From Legionella sainthelensi (GTDB taxonomy: Bacteria > Pseudomonadota > Gammaproteobacteria > Legionellales > Legionellaceae), in contig NZ_LR134388.1 in the NCBI RefSeq assembly GCF_900637685.1, positions 1,313,501 to 1,377,500 on the forward strand: a stretch of 64,000 nucleotides of DNA, read 5' to 3'. The first letter of the stretch is position 1. The number at the start of each line of letters is the position of its first letter. A program made the translations under genes and the position numbers. The notes under the pieces were generated by a model, which made no database searches, was not told the DNA's origin, and was given only the letters and a program-made list of their open reading frames with translations. Below, in pieces: positions 45,437-56,016 of the stretch.

Positions 45437-46834
45437 TTATAATGTTTCTAACGCCTTAGCAATAGATTCAGTCATTGCTTTAGCATCGCCAAAAAGCATG
45501 TAGGTATTGTCATGATAGAACAAGGCATTTTCTACACCGGCATAGCCAGGCGCCATACTTCGTTTCACGAACAAAACAGTTTTTGCTTTTTCAACTTCTA
45601 AAACAGGCATGCCATAAATTGGTGAGCTTGGATCTGTTTTTGCTGCAGGATTGGTTATGTCATTTGCTCCAATAATATAGGCCACATCACAGCTTGCAAA
45701 ATCCCGATTAATTTCACTTTGTTCAAATACTCTATCATAAGGAATATTGGCTTCCGCAAGCAATACATTCATATGTCCGGGCATACGACCAGCCACAGGA
45801 TGAATTGCAAAGCGAACTTTAATATTTCGTTGCTCTAATGCATCTACTAATTCTTTGACTGCATGTTGTGCATGTGCCACTGCCATACCATACCCAGGGA
45901 TAATGATGACATCTTTTGCATTACTTAAAAGAAATGCCGCATCTTCACCATTTCCTTGCCGTACTGAGCGGGATTCAGTTGTGGCGTTGGCTGGTAATTG
46001 GGCTTCAGATGTTTGGATACCCCCGAAAATTACATTGAAAATAGAACGATTCATTCCTACGCACATGATGTAGCTTAGAATTGCTCCACTCGCACCAACT
46101 AGCGCTCCAGTAATCACCAGCAAATGATTGCTTAAGGTAAACCCAATTCCAGCGGCCGCCCATCCAGAGTATGAGTTAAGCATGGAAATTACTACTGGCA
46201 TATCAGCACCACCAATAGGAATAATAAGTAATACACCGAGTAAAAAAGCTAAAGCAGCCATAATGCAAAAAAGCGTGAGCGTTTGGTTTATAAGAAATAA
46301 AACAAACAGAATAAGGATACCCAACGCGACCAAGAGGTTGATGAAGTTATGATTTGGTATTTTGATAGGGACTCCAGACATGATTCCTTGTAGTTTGAGG
46401 AACGCAATTACAGATCCAGAGAAGGTGATGGCCCCAATAATTAAACCCAGACTCATTTCCACTAAACTTGCTTTGGCAATTGCACCAGGGACGCCTATAT
46501 GAAACGAATCAGGGGATAAGAAGGCGCAAAATGCAACCAGCACAGCGGCCATCCCAACTAATGAGTGGAAAGCGGCGACTAATTGTGGAATCGCAGTCAT
46601 ATTAATTTTAAGAGCGATATAAGTGCCTATTATTCCACCTGCGATGATTAAACTAATCAGTAGGAGTTGATGATATGTTGAGGGCATCATTAATGTGGAT
46701 CCTACTGCGAGAACCATACCCGTAATTCCCAATAGATTTCCTCTTCTTGCGGAGGCAGGGCTTGCCAGCCCTTTAAGGGCTAATATAAAACATACTGCTG
46801 CTAATAGATAAAATAAAGGAACCAAGGTCGTCAT
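45437..46834 (-). CDS. pntB: proton-translocating NAD(P) transhydrogenase, beta subunit
   Basis: 465 residues. The N-terminal half has about nine membrane helices (domain II) carrying the proton path. The C-terminal ~175 residues are the NADP-binding domain III with IIPGYGMAVAHAQHAV, RFAIHPVAGRMPGHMNVLLA, YIIGANDITNPAAKTDPSSP and FVKRSMAPGYAG. The complex uses proton-motive force to reduce NADP with NADH. An AGGATG ribosome site precedes the ATG. Last gene of pntAA-pntAB-pntB, 53 bp after pntAB. Confidence 0.96.
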   Translation of the reverse strand: MTTLVPLFYLLAAVCFILALKGLASPASARRGNLLGITGMVLAVGSTLMMPSTYHQLLLISLIIAGGIIGTYIALKINMTAIPQLVAAFHSLVGMAAVLVAFCAFLSPDSFHIGVPGAIAKASLVEMSLGLIIGAITFSGSVIAFLKLQGIMSGVPIKIPNHNFINLLVALGILILFVLFLINQTLTLFCIMAALAFLLGVLLIIPIGGADMPVVISMLNSYSGWAAAGIGFTLSNHLLVITGALVGASGAILSYIMCVGMNRSIFNVIFGGIQTSEAQLPANATTESRSVRQGNGEDAAFLLSNAKDVIIIPGYGMAVAHAQHAVKELVDALEQRNIKVRFAIHPVAGRMPGHMNVLLAEANIPYDRVFEQSEINRDFASCDVAYIIGANDITNPAAKTDPSSPIYGMPVLEVEKAKTVLFVKRSMAPGYAGVENALFYHDNTYMLFGDAKAMTESIAKALETL

Positions 46835-46887
46835 GAGAAATCATCCTTAATTTACTGCACTGTTTCGATTAAACTGCTGTCATTATT

Positions 46888-47184
46888 CTATTTTTTATAC
46901 ATGCGTAGCATACGCTGTGTTACCACAAAACCACCAAAAATATTGATCGAGGTAATAAAGATTGCTACGCCGCCTATCCAGGTTATGTTTCCCATGAATT
47001 GACTTCCCGCAGCAATAAGGGCACCTAAAACAATAATACTGGATATTGCATTGGTGACAGACATTAAAGGGGTATGAAGTGCCGGGGTAACTTTCCAAAC
47101 CACGTAATATCCGACAAAACAGGCTAATACAAAAATCGTGAGTATCGCAATATAGGGGTTTCCTAAAGTATTCATCTCATGCAT
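46888..47184 (-). CDS. pntAB: NAD(P) transhydrogenase, alpha subunit part 2 (membrane part)
   Basis: 98 residues with three to four membrane helices ([58 protein letters not shown]). It corresponds to the C-terminal domain of the E. coli PntA chain; this organism uses the three-subunit form. AAGGAG precedes the ATG, which overlaps the pntAA stop by 8 bp, so the two are translationally coupled. Confidence 0.94.
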   Translation of the reverse strand: MHEMNTLGNPYIAILTIFVLACFVGYYVVWKVTPALHTPLMSVTNAISSIIVLGALIAAGSQFMGNITWIGGVAIFITSINIFGGFVVTQRMLRMYKK

Positions 47185-48310
47185 TTTGGCTCTCCTTTAT
47201 GACCTGAAACGGTAGGTATTGATTTTGGTGACAAAGCACTGCTTGTTGGATAATTTCATCGTTGGGGTTTAATGTGATTTCAGCAGGTGTAGAGGCCAAG
47301 AGATGAATAAGGTGAAGTAAATTATTTGCATAAAGTTCGCTTGCCGTTGCTGGAACCAGTCCTGCCAGGTTACTGAAACCGATGATGGTTATTTCCCCAT
47401 GTTTAATCGTTTTATCAATAACGCTTACTTCGCAATTTCCACCCCGAGAGGTTGCAAGATCAACGACAATGGCTCCGGGTTTCATTTGCTCTATGGTGTG
47501 TTTATACAATAAAATGGGTGCTTTACGCCCAGGAATTAAAGCTGTTGAAATAACTATGTCAGATAGTTTAGCATATTGGTCAATAAGCTCTGCTTGCAAC
47601 TTCTTATATTCTTCACTTACTTCAGAAGCATATCCACCTTTTGTTTCACTATCTTGCTCTTGGCTGACTTCTATAAATTCAGCTCCTAAACTTTCAACTT
47701 GTTCCTTTGCGGCACGTCGTACGTCAAATGCATAAACTACTGCCCCTAAACGTTTGGCGGTTGCTATGGCTTGTAAGCCAGCTACACCGGCACCAAGAAC
47801 AAGTACTTTAGCTGGTTGAATCATTCCTGCTGCTGTCATCATCATAGGGATAGCTCGATGAAATTGAGTACTTGCTTCCAGTACAGCACGATATCCTGCT
47901 AAATTAGCTTGAGAAGAGAGGCTATCCATGCTTTGAGCACGGCTGATACGAGGAATAAGATTCATTGACAACAATGTAATTTGCTTTTCTTTACACCAAG
48001 AGATTAATTGACTGTGTGGATCATTATCAATATGACCAATGACAATAGCGCCCTGTGATAAACCTACCAGCTCTTCGGAATTGGGTTCATTAATGCAGAG
48101 AAGAATGTTCGCATTTGTAAGAATATTTTTCTTACTGTCGCTGATAGTTACTCCAACTTGTTCATAATCTTGATCTCTAAAACCCGCTGCTAAACCAGCA
48201 TTTTTCTCGATATTGACTTCAAATCCAGATTTTATGAACTGTTTCGCTGAGTTAGGAGTAATCGCTACTCGAGTTTCATTTCCTGGTGCATGTAAGGTTG
48301 CAATGATCAT
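47177..48310 (-). CDS. pntAA: NAD(P) transhydrogenase, alpha subunit part 1 (NAD-binding)
   Basis: 377 residues from the ATG at 48310, with AAGGA 7 nt upstream; the longer frame from 48352 lacks support. Soluble domain I that binds NAD(H): N-terminal [20 protein letters not shown], the Rossmann motif [20 protein letters not shown], and the alanine-dehydrogenase-like [18 protein letters not shown]. It hands hydride to the PntB domain III. First gene of the operon. Confidence 0.95.
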   Translation of the reverse strand: MIIATLHAPGNETRVAITPNSAKQFIKSGFEVNIEKNAGLAAGFRDQDYEQVGVTISDSKKNILTNANILLCINEPNSEELVGLSQGAIVIGHIDNDPHSQLISWCKEKQITLLSMNLIPRISRAQSMDSLSSQANLAGYRAVLEASTQFHRAIPMMMTAAGMIQPAKVLVLGAGVAGLQAIATAKRLGAVVYAFDVRRAAKEQVESLGAEFIEVSQEQDSETKGGYASEVSEEYKKLQAELIDQYAKLSDIVISTALIPGRKAPILLYKHTIEQMKPGAIVVDLATSRGGNCEVSVIDKTIKHGEITIIGFSNLAGLVPATASELYANNLLHLIHLLASTPAEITLNPNDEIIQQAVLCHQNQYLPFQVIKESQNA

Positions 48311-48474
48311 GAGTAAATCCTTTTTACCTAGATAACCCTTATCGTATTGCAATTTAGAAATATTTTCCAGACTAAGGTATACAGTAATGCTGTAAAGTTA
48401 AGATTGGTATCTATGAAATCAATGTGCTATGTTTATAATTTTCATTTAACATAATAAGAGCAGGAGCGCACGTT

Positions 48475-49089
48475 ATGACAAGCCAACCCATTAGAGATCC
48501 AGTAAATGATATCTTACTTACACCTAAAAATTCCGCTTTACTTATCATTGATTATCAACCTGTCCAAGTTAATTCCATTGCTTCAATGGATCAGAAGAAA
48601 TTAGTAAATAATATCGTTGGCGTTGCTAAAACAGGTGTGGCATACAACTTGCCAATTATTCTTACTACAGTTAATGTGAGTTCGGGTTTGAATAAACCGA
48701 CAATCCCTGAACTTACTCAAGTGCTGGAAGGGGTAAAAACATATGACAGAACCTCAATTAATTCATGGGAAGATACTGAATTTGTAAATGCAGTAAAAGG
48801 GACTGCGCGTAAAAAATTAATTATGACTGCTCTGTGGACTGAAGTATGTTTGACTTTTCCTGCACTTGATGCGTTAAATCAAGGTTATGAAGTGTATGTA
48901 GTTGCTGATGCAGTAGGGGGAACCTCAGTTACAGCTCATGAGTTAGGATTGCGTCGCATTCAACAAGCAGGTGGTGTACTTATAACTTTGCCACAATTAT
49001 TATGTGAATTACAACGTGATTGGAGTCGAACAGCAACAGTTCCAAACTTTGTGGAGATACTTGGTAGTAGTGTAGGTCTTTCTCACTAA
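48475..49089 (+). CDS. isochorismatase-family cysteine hydrolase
   Basis: 204 residues. The fold's catalytic triad is readable: Asp in ALLIIDYQPVQVNSI, a Lys in the middle (KGTARKKLIM region) and the nucleophile Cys in LIMTALWTEVCLTFPALDAL, followed by the cis-peptide VADAVGGTSVTAHELGL. Family members hydrolyse amides or vinyl ethers (nicotinamidase, YcaC-like, isochorismatase). The VNSI and WTEVCLTF motifs are closest to YcaC-type hydrolases. Substrate unknown. Divergent from pnt and convergent with the kdp operon. Confidence 0.88.
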   Translation: MTSQPIRDPVNDILLTPKNSALLIIDYQPVQVNSIASMDQKKLVNNIVGVAKTGVAYNLPIILTTVNVSSGLNKPTIPELTQVLEGVKTYDRTSINSWEDTEFVNAVKGTARKKLIMTALWTEVCLTFPALDALNQGYEVYVVADAVGGTSVTAHELGLRRIQQAGGVLITLPQLLCELQRDWSRTATVPNFVEILGSSVGLSH

Positions 49090-49110
49090 AAAATACCGGA
49101 AGCAAGTGCA

Positions 49111-49137
49111 TCAGAATATCGCAAAGGGGTATTCTGA
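49111..49137. terminator. hairpin between convergent isochorismatase-family and kdpD genes
   Basis: TCAGAATA and TATTCTGA form a perfect 8 bp stem 22 bp after one stop and 79 bp from the other. It has no long T run and may serve both strands weakly. Confidence 0.4.
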
Positions 49138-49215
49138 GTTTGCAAAAAGCACAATTTAATTTGCCTCTTACAATCAAATTTATATATGCATGCTATTACA
49201 TGAATGCCTGGATTT

Positions 49216-51177
49216 TTATGCGTTGCTTTTATGGAATTCTTCTTGCAAGCCGTCTACTTCAATAGCTAAGGCCATTTGATTGGCACACGATTCTAAAAGT
49301 TGTATTTTTTCCGGCGTTGCCCAATCGTCACTATCAAATGGTTGAATTCTTAAAACACCTATCGTGCCTCGTGCACCGAGCAAAGGGATAAATATTGCAT
49401 TAGAAAATGAAAGCGTGTCAGTGCCTAATCCTGCTTTTTGTCCTAACTCATATACCCATTGAGCAATACTGTATTCTTTGTCATCCAATTCTTGATGTGA
49501 TTTGGAACGTGCGCGAATGACTAAACGTGTATCTTTAGGCAGTAGCGCGATAATTTCACAATGAAAAATTTCGGAAATATAATTAATTCCAGTTCTAAGT
49601 AGCCGGACTATTCCCCGTGTTCTCGATAATCTTCGACTTAAAGTATACAAAGTAGATGTTTGATATTCGGCAAGGCGTGCAATCTCTGATTGACGACGAG
49701 TAACCAATGTAAGTTGGCAAATAATAAAGGCGATAACGAGCATCATCACGAGATTGAAAATATAATCTGCATCATTTGGTAAAAAGCTATAGTAAGGAGG
49801 GACAAAGAAAAAATCATAAGCTAAAAGACTGAGAAAAATCCCGGAAATTGTGGGGCCGGTACGTCCTAGTGATGCAATAGCAATCATCCCTATTAAATAA
49901 ACCATGATTAAATTCGCATCTGGTACTAGGGAGTAAAGTAAAAAATTAAACAGTGTTGTGACAGAAACAATACTAATCGATAAGAAATAGGGAAACCAAG
50001 AGGTAAGTGGTTTATTAAGTGTTTTCTTTTGTGGTTTCTTGACCATTTCCGTTATGGTATAGACATCAATGTCACCACTATAACGTAAAACCTCATCAGC
50101 CAAGCTACGAAAGAAAAAGTTTCTCCAGCGGGTTTGAATTCTTTTATTTATCATAATTAATGTAACATTTTGCTCCCGAGCAAAGTTAAGAATTTCTTTA
50201 ACAAGATCGTATCCCATTAATATATGGGTTTCAGCACCTAATTGTTCGGCAAAAAATAGGTTTTTTATCGCTTGATTACGTTGTGTTCTCGATAATTGCG
50301 TTCGAGGAGAGTCTACATAAACAGCCATCCAATCTGCTTGAAAACTTGCTGCTATTCTTTTAGCAGAGCGAATTAATTTATGGGATTCTGGGCCTGGCCC
50401 TACACAAATGAGGATTTTTTCCATAATGTGCCAAATACTCTTTATCCCTTGTCCTTGCCTGTAAAGAAGTACTTGAGTATTAACCTGCTTTGCTAAGGTG
50501 CGCAATGCGAGTTCACGTAATGCCATTAAATTGCCTTTACGAAAATAAAATTCTGCAGCCAACTGGGCTTGTTTGGGGACATAAACTTTTCCCTCTGCCA
50601 ATCGTTTTAATAAATCTTCTGGTGCCAAATCGACGAGTTCGATAGTATTTGCACTTTCAATCATGAAATCAGGGACAGTCTCCTGGACAGGTGCGTGAAT
50701 AATTTGGGAAACATCATTATTTAAGCTTTCTATGTGTTGCACATTTAAGGTGGTATATACATCAATTCCACGATCCAGCAGCTCTTTAATGTCTTGCCAT
50801 CGTTTCTTATGTCGTACACCGGTGACATTTGTATGCGCCATTTCATCCATAATTATTAATCCAGGATTTCTTTTTAGGGCAGCATCCAAATCAAATTCTT
50901 GTAGTTTTTTACCATGATAATCAATAGTTACTTTCGGTAGAATCACGAAGTTTTTCAGTATTTCCATAATTTCTGAGCGACCATGGGATTCAACAATACC
51001 TACAATAATATCTAATCCTTTTGCTTGCTCTTCTAATGCCTCATGGAGCATGGAATGAGTTTTTCCAACTCCCGGAGCAGCACCAAGATAGATTTTGAGT
51101 TTACCACGTTGTTGCTGTTTTTCTTCTTCGAGAACTTGTTGCAATAACGCATTGGGATTGGGACGTGAATCATTCAT
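49216..51177 (-). CDS. kdpD: KdpD-type potassium sensor lacking the histidine kinase domain
   Basis: 653 residues versus ~890 in E. coli. The usual order is present up to the GAF domain: KdpD N-domain with Walker A GAAPGVGKTHSMLHEA and GLIIMDEMAHTNVTG (residues ~25-210), a USP-like domain (~250-370, KILICVGPGPESHKLIRSAK), four membrane helices (~395-500), then GAF (~520-640). The protein stops at NQMALAIEVDGLQEEF where HisKA should begin; nothing kinase-like follows in any frame before the next gene. No kdpE is nearby. It overlaps the kdpC stop by 8 bp. It may modulate Kdp directly or be a reduced remnant. Confidence 0.9.
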   Translation of the reverse strand: MNDSRPNPNALLQQVLEEEKQQQRGKLKIYLGAAPGVGKTHSMLHEALEEQAKGLDIIVGIVESHGRSEIMEILKNFVILPKVTIDYHGKKLQEFDLDAALKRNPGLIIMDEMAHTNVTGVRHKKRWQDIKELLDRGIDVYTTLNVQHIESLNNDVSQIIHAPVQETVPDFMIESANTIELVDLAPEDLLKRLAEGKVYVPKQAQLAAEFYFRKGNLMALRELALRTLAKQVNTQVLLYRQGQGIKSIWHIMEKILICVGPGPESHKLIRSAKRIAASFQADWMAVYVDSPRTQLSRTQRNQAIKNLFFAEQLGAETHILMGYDLVKEILNFAREQNVTLIMINKRIQTRWRNFFFRSLADEVLRYSGDIDVYTITEMVKKPQKKTLNKPLTSWFPYFLSISIVSVTTLFNFLLYSLVPDANLIMVYLIGMIAIASLGRTGPTISGIFLSLLAYDFFFVPPYYSFLPNDADYIFNLVMMLVIAFIICQLTLVTRRQSEIARLAEYQTSTLYTLSRRLSRTRGIVRLLRTGINYISEIFHCEIIALLPKDTRLVIRARSKSHQELDDKEYSIAQWVYELGQKAGLGTDTLSFSNAIFIPLLGARGTIGVLRIQPFDSDDWATPEKIQLLESCANQMALAIEVDGLQEEFHKSNA

Positions 51178-51763
51178 GAGTAGTCCTTATATGATCTAGG
51201 GCTAGGTTAAGCTCTAGTACGTTAATACGTGGTTCTCCCAAAAGATATAGAGTTCTTTTTTTTATGAGTTGATTTACCAGTGCTATTATTTCTTGCTCGG
51301 AAATATTACGTGCTTTAGCGATTCGGGGAATTTGATAAAAAGCCGCTTGGGGGCTTATTTCTGGATCAAGGCCGCTTGCAGAAGCAGTGACTAAGTCAAC
51401 TGGGATTAAAATAAGTTTACTTTCATATTGATGAAGAGTTGCCACTCTCTTTTTGACTATCGCTAAAAACTCAGGGTTTAAAGGCCCCATGTTAGAGCCT
51501 AAAGAACTTGCTGAGTTATAAGGAAATGGAGTGGTTGCAGAAGGACGTCCCCAAAAGTAATTCGGTGCATCAATATATTGTCCAATTAATGCAGAACCAA
51601 TGGGTTTATCCTGATAACGGAGTATGCTGCCGTTTGCTTGGTATGGGAATAATACTTGGGCAATAAGGGTGGTTACAACAGGGTAAATTAAGCCTGTAAG
51701 TAGCGAAAAAATGAGTAAAAAAAATAAAGATATTTTTATTTGTTTGAAGATTACTATCATCAT
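51170..51763 (-). CDS. kdpC: potassium-transporting ATPase subunit C
   Basis: 197 residues, single N-terminal membrane anchor (ISLFFLLIFSLLTGLIYPVVTTLI) and a periplasmic domain with the family blocks GSALIGQYIDAPNYFWGRPS, SGGSN-like ASSLGSNMGPLNPE, and VTASASGLDPEISPQAAFYQ. KdpC stabilises ATP binding by KdpB. It starts 2 bp after kdpB and overlaps kdpD. Confidence 0.95.
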   Translation of the reverse strand: MMIVIFKQIKISLFFLLIFSLLTGLIYPVVTTLIAQVLFPYQANGSILRYQDKPIGSALIGQYIDAPNYFWGRPSATTPFPYNSASSLGSNMGPLNPEFLAIVKKRVATLHQYESKLILIPVDLVTASASGLDPEISPQAAFYQIPRIAKARNISEQEIIALVNQLIKKRTLYLLGEPRINVLELNLALDHIRTTHE

Positions 51764-51765
51764 TT

Positions 51766-53835
51766 TTATCCAGTTAAACCTACTAAAGTTAAAAACAGAT
51801 CTATTATTTTGATACCAATGAAGGGAACAATTAATCCACCAAAGCCATAAATGATCACATTGTTTCGTAAGAGTTGTGCAGCAGGAAGACGCTTGTATTT
51901 CACTCCATGTAACGCTAAAGGAATGAGAAAAATAATAATAGCTGCATTAAAAATGACTGCAGAAAGAATAGCACTTTGAGGTGTTGTCAGATGCATGATA
52001 TTTAAAATATTAAGTTCTGGATAAGTGCTAGAAAACGCCGCCGGTAAAATGGCAAAATATTTGGCGATATCATTGGCTATGCTAAAAGTAGTAAGTGAAC
52101 CACGAGTCATTAGTAATTGTTTACCAATTTCCACCACCTCAATTAATTTAGTGGGATTTGAATCTAAGTCTACTAGGTTACCCGCTTCTTTTGCTGCCTG
52201 TGTTCCTGAGTTCATTGCGACCGCAACATCTGCTTGAGCAAGAGCAGGGGCATCATTAGTTCCGTCCCCTGTCATTGCTACCAGATGTCCTTGAGCTTGT
52301 AACTCACGAATCAATTTAAGTTTGTCTTCGGGTTTTGCATTAGCAAGGAAATCATCCACTCCAGCTTCACCTGCAATGGAAGCAGCGGTAAGAGGATTAT
52401 CTCCAGTAACCATAATTGTTTTAATGCCCATTTGTCTCAATTGAGCAAATCGTTCTCGAATACCCCCTTTAATAATATCTTTAAGTCGAATAATACCGAG
52501 TACTTTTTGATTTTCTACAACTACCAATGCTGTATTCCCTTGTCGTGAAATAATTTCGACATTCTTTTTTACATTTTCAGGAATAATGCTACCTAACTGA
52601 TTGATATATTCTTTGATTGCTTCAAACGAACCTTTACGAATTTGTCTATTCCCAACATTTGCGCCACTCATGCGTGTTTGAGCTGTAAAAGGGATAAAGG
52701 TTGCATTGAGTTTCCCCAATTCCCTACCACGTAACTTATATTTTTTTTTGGCTAAAATAACAATACTACGTCCTTCAGGGGTTTCATCTGCGAGTGAGGC
52801 TAATTGTGCTGCATTGGCTAATTCATTGATGCTTACCTCTTCGGCAGGGATAAATTCTGTAGCTTGACGGTTTCCTAAAGTAATGGTTCCTGTTTTATCA
52901 AGTAATAAAACATCTATATCTCCTGCAGCTTCAACTGCACGTCCAGATAAGGCGATAACATTCGCTTGAATCATTCTATCCATGCCTGAAATACCAATTG
53001 CGGAAAGCAACCCCCCGATAGTAGTTGGAGCTAAACATACAAAAAGAGCAATAACCACTGTTATGGAAATGACCTGGCCTGATTTGGTTACAAATACACT
53101 AAAAATTGAGAAAGACAGCAGGGTGCTACACACTACTAAGAATACAATGGTTAATGCAGCGAGTAAGATAGTCAATGCTAGTTCATTAGGTGTTTTTTGA
53201 CGTTTCGAACCTTCGACTAATGCAATCATTCGATCTAAAAATGTTTCTCCTGGATTAGAAGTAATGCGAATAATCAACCAATCAGAAATGACTTGAGTAC
53301 CTCCAGTTACCGCACTACGATCCCCTCCACTTTCACGAATAACTGGGGCACTTTCACCTGTGATAGCACTTTCATTAACAGAGGCAATGCCTTCTATAAC
53401 TTCACCATCGCTAGGAATGAAATCTCCAGCTTCTACTAGTACCAGATCATCTGTACGTAATTGTCCTGAAGTAACTAAAGTAAATTTTGCATCTTTAGAC
53501 GCTTTTGTTAATTTTTTTGCTTGAATATCATGTCGTGCTCGACGCAGTTCTTGTGCTTGCGCTTTACCTCGCCCCTCTGCCAACGCCTCAGCAAAGTTAG
53601 CAAATAAGAGGGTAAACCAAAGGCATAATGTCACTGCTAAAATAAAAAAGGTAGGTGCTTCTCCTTTCCCTAAGAGTGATTGTAAAAAAAGAATGGTGGT
53701 TATAATTGAGCCTACATAGACAGTAAACATCACCGGATTTTTAATTTGAGTGCGTGGCCTGAGTTTTAGAAAAGCATCAACTAAGGCAACTTTAATGATG
53801 TTAAAATCCCATATTGAATGTAATTTAGTAGCCAT
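51766..53835 (-). CDS. kdpB: potassium-transporting P-type ATPase, subunit B
   Basis: 689 residues. The catalytic P-type ATPase subunit: actuator motif [20 protein letters not shown], phosphorylation site [16 protein letters not shown], nucleotide-binding and hinge motif [20 protein letters not shown], and membrane helices on both sides. The E. coli inhibitory Ser in TGES-S is represented here by TGESAP, Ala in that position, so the well-known Ser162 phosphorylation control may be missing. Its ATG overlaps the kdpA stop by 11 bp. Confidence 0.96.
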   Translation of the reverse strand: MATKLHSIWDFNIIKVALVDAFLKLRPRTQIKNPVMFTVYVGSIITTILFLQSLLGKGEAPTFFILAVTLCLWFTLLFANFAEALAEGRGKAQAQELRRARHDIQAKKLTKASKDAKFTLVTSGQLRTDDLVLVEAGDFIPSDGEVIEGIASVNESAITGESAPVIRESGGDRSAVTGGTQVISDWLIIRITSNPGETFLDRMIALVEGSKRQKTPNELALTILLAALTIVFLVVCSTLLSFSIFSVFVTKSGQVISITVVIALFVCLAPTTIGGLLSAIGISGMDRMIQANVIALSGRAVEAAGDIDVLLLDKTGTITLGNRQATEFIPAEEVSINELANAAQLASLADETPEGRSIVILAKKKYKLRGRELGKLNATFIPFTAQTRMSGANVGNRQIRKGSFEAIKEYINQLGSIIPENVKKNVEIISRQGNTALVVVENQKVLGIIRLKDIIKGGIRERFAQLRQMGIKTIMVTGDNPLTAASIAGEAGVDDFLANAKPEDKLKLIRELQAQGHLVAMTGDGTNDAPALAQADVAVAMNSGTQAAKEAGNLVDLDSNPTKLIEVVEIGKQLLMTRGSLTTFSIANDIAKYFAILPAAFSSTYPELNILNIMHLTTPQSAILSAVIFNAAIIIFLIPLALHGVKYKRLPAAQLLRNNVIIYGFGGLIVPFIGIKIIDLFLTLVGLTG

Positions 53836-55641
53836 ATTTTCCCCAAAGAATCAACTCTTCTACAACAGGGCCTAATGCAAGAGCAGGTACAAAAGACAGG
53901 GCGCCGATGATAATGGTGATGCAAACCAACAAAACAATAAAAAGTGGTGTATGAGTGGCTAGGGTTCCTGGGCTACTTGGAATATGTTTTTTCTTAACAA
54001 GAGAACCTGCGATTGCAAGAACAGGGATGGCAATCCAATATCTGCTAATCAACATGACTAAGCCCCCCAAATGTTGTAAAAAGGGGTATTCACATTTAAG
54101 CCTGCGAAGGAACTGCCGTTATTATTTCCCATAGACGTAAATGCATAAAGAATTTCTGTGAAACCATGTGATCCTGGATTGGCTATTGAGTTAATACCTG
54201 AAGAGGTTACCGATGCATAAGCAGTTGAGATAAGGACGATTAAAGGCATAATTAAAACAGCAATTGAGGCCATTTTCATTTCATAAGGCTCAATTTTTTT
54301 ACCAAGGTATTCAGGAGATCTGCCTACCATAAGACCGGCAACAAATACGGTGATAATAATCATCATGAGCATTCCATATAATCCTGAGCCTACTCCACCA
54401 AAACAGACTTCACCTAAATGCATCATCCAAAGGGGAACAAGTCCTCCCAGGGGAGTAAACGAATCAAGCATTGAATTAACAGAACCATTCGACGCAGCAG
54501 TAGTTGCCGTAGCCCAAATTGTTGAGTTGACTATGCCGAAACGTGTTTCTTTACCCTCCATATTACCCGCAGGGTAAAGGCCAGATACAGGCTGCATATC
54601 AATTCCTATGGATTGGAACGCAGGATTGCCTTTTTGTTCCACTACGGTTTCAAGAATTAAAGGGGGAATAAATAAAATGAACATGGCAATTAATACCGCC
54701 CATCCTTGTCGTTTATCCTGAGCCATCATCCCAAAAGTAAAACAAAAAGCTGCTGGAATAAGTAAAAGGGCTACCATTTCAAGAAAATTTGTTAATGGAG
54801 TAGGATTCTCGAAGGGATGGGCAGAATTGACATTAAAAAAACCACCACCATTAGTGCCTAATTGTTTTATGGCAATTTGTGAAGCAGCAGGCCCCATAGG
54901 AATGGTTTGTTCTGTTATCGTTTTAGAGCTTACTTCGGGATTACCTAAGTTATCTAATAGGGGTTGTGTTTTTGTATCTGTAATGGGCTGCTGATAAGTA
55001 AACGGATGTAGAAGGCTAATTTTTTGATAGGGCTTAAAATTTTGTATTACTCCTTGTGAGCATAAAATAAGTGAAAAAATGAAAGATAAAGGAAGTAAAA
55101 TGTAGAGTATGCCTCGTATAGTATCAACCCAAAAATTTCCTAAACCCGTGCTTTCACGTTTTGTTAAACCTCGAATCAATGCGATTAATAAAGACATTCC
55201 TGTTGCTGCTGAAATAAAATTTTGTACTGTAAGTGCAAGCATTTGTGTCAAATAGCTGAAAGTTGTTTCACCACTATAGGCTTGCCAATTGGTGTTTGTT
55301 GCAAAGCTAATTGCCGTATTAAAAGCCAGATCAGAGGAAGGAGCTGCAAAATTTTGTGGGTTTAGAGGAAGATAGTATTGAATTCTTTGCAAAAGAAAAA
55401 CAGCCAATAATCCTAAAAAATTAACGAAAAGCATCGTCGATAGGTAGGTTTTCCATCCCATTTCTTCTTCAGGATCAATGCCGCATAGCTTATAAATAAG
55501 TGATTCAAAGGGTTTGACTAAGGAATTTAGTAAACAAGGTTGGCCTTGATAAACTCGGGCCATATACCAACCAAGAGGTTTGACCATCACGAGTAAGAAG
55601 AGCAAATAGAATGAAATTTGAAGAAAACCAAATTTTGTCAT
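53825..55641 (-). CDS. kdpA: potassium-transporting ATPase subunit A, frame broken by one missing base
   Basis: Two minus-strand frames make one KdpA of about 605 residues. The first runs 55641-54058 and contains selectivity-filter-like [19 protein letters not shown] and [15 protein letters not shown], breaking off at [11 protein letters not shown]. The second continues exactly there with [20 protein letters not shown] and ends [12 protein letters not shown]. Adding one G to the G6 run (C6 on the plus strand, 54063-54068) gives TGG-GGG-GGC-TTA (W-G-G-L), the family sequence. It is a ten-helix potassium channel-like subunit. About 45 residues longer than E. coli KdpA owing to an insertion near residue 230. 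Confidence 0.93.
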
Positions 55642-55665
55642 GGAGATCCATTCCTGTTTTTATTA

Positions 55666-55752
55666 TTAAAATAATTCAGGTTTAAATAATACGAATAATA
55701 AATAAATTAACAAGCAGAAAGCGATGAGTCCACAGCCGAGATAGATGCTCAT
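55666..55752 (-). CDS. kdpF: potassium-transporting ATPase subunit F
   Basis: A 28-residue single membrane helix (MSIYLGCGLIAFCLLIYLLF-VLFKPELF) directly upstream of kdpA with AAGGAG seven nt before the ATG. Size, topology and position are those of KdpF, which stabilises the KdpABC complex. Its start overlaps the stop of another tiny membrane ORF (ATGA). Confidence 0.9.
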   Translation of the reverse strand: MSIYLGCGLIAFCLLIYLLFVLFKPELF

Positions 55753-55844
55753 GATTCACTCCTTGACAAATAATCAAAAAAATTAATGAGCAAAAAGCAC
55801 ATGCAAAAAAATAAGGTAATCAGAAAAATTAATAAAATATCCAT
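55749..55844 (-). CDS. 31-residue membrane peptide at the head of the kdp operon
   Basis: MDILLIFLITLFFCMCFLLI-NFFDYLSRSES: one hydrophobic helix, then an Asp-Tyr-Leu turn and polar tail. It overlaps kdpF by 4 bp (its TGA stop shares bases with the kdpF ATG), implying coupled translation. Similar ~30-residue single-helix ORFs, often starting MD.. and ending with an FxxxxDRL-like motif, are something I recall upstream of kdpF in other proteobacteria. The ribosome site is weak (AGAAAGAAA), so expression is not certain. Confidence 0.55.
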   Translation of the reverse strand: MDILLIFLITLFFCMCFLLINFFDYLSRSES

Positions 55845-55947
55845 ATAAGAGTTTCTTTCTCATTGATATATCTCTTTTAATTATAATCTTAGTCCATATT
55901 TTGGGGTTTGTTGACGATTAATTTTTTGAATACGAGCTAGATTTATT

Positions 55948-56005
55948 TAGGGTCTGTTGACAATTCACCTGCCGCCTACGTGCCGCGGCTTATCCGCGGC
56001 ATCCA
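55948..56005 (+). repeat. left terminal inverted repeat of the IS5-type element
   Basis: Matches the reverse complement of 57209-57266 with a single difference (CTTAT versus CTTGT in the hairpin loop). The inner 25 bp form the GCCGCGG palindrome related to other dispersed repeats here. Confidence 0.85.
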
Positions 56006-56016
56006 TTCGATCTAAA

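Noticed and set aside
47382..47735. 117-codon plus-strand ORF opposite pntAA
   Set aside because: Antisense shadow; the pntAA protein is fully conserved on the other strand.
49090..49215. Missing KdpD kinase domain hidden by a frameshift
   Set aside because: The gap to the next gene is only 126 bp and none of its frames shows HisKA or HATPase motifs, so the truncation is not a simple reading error.
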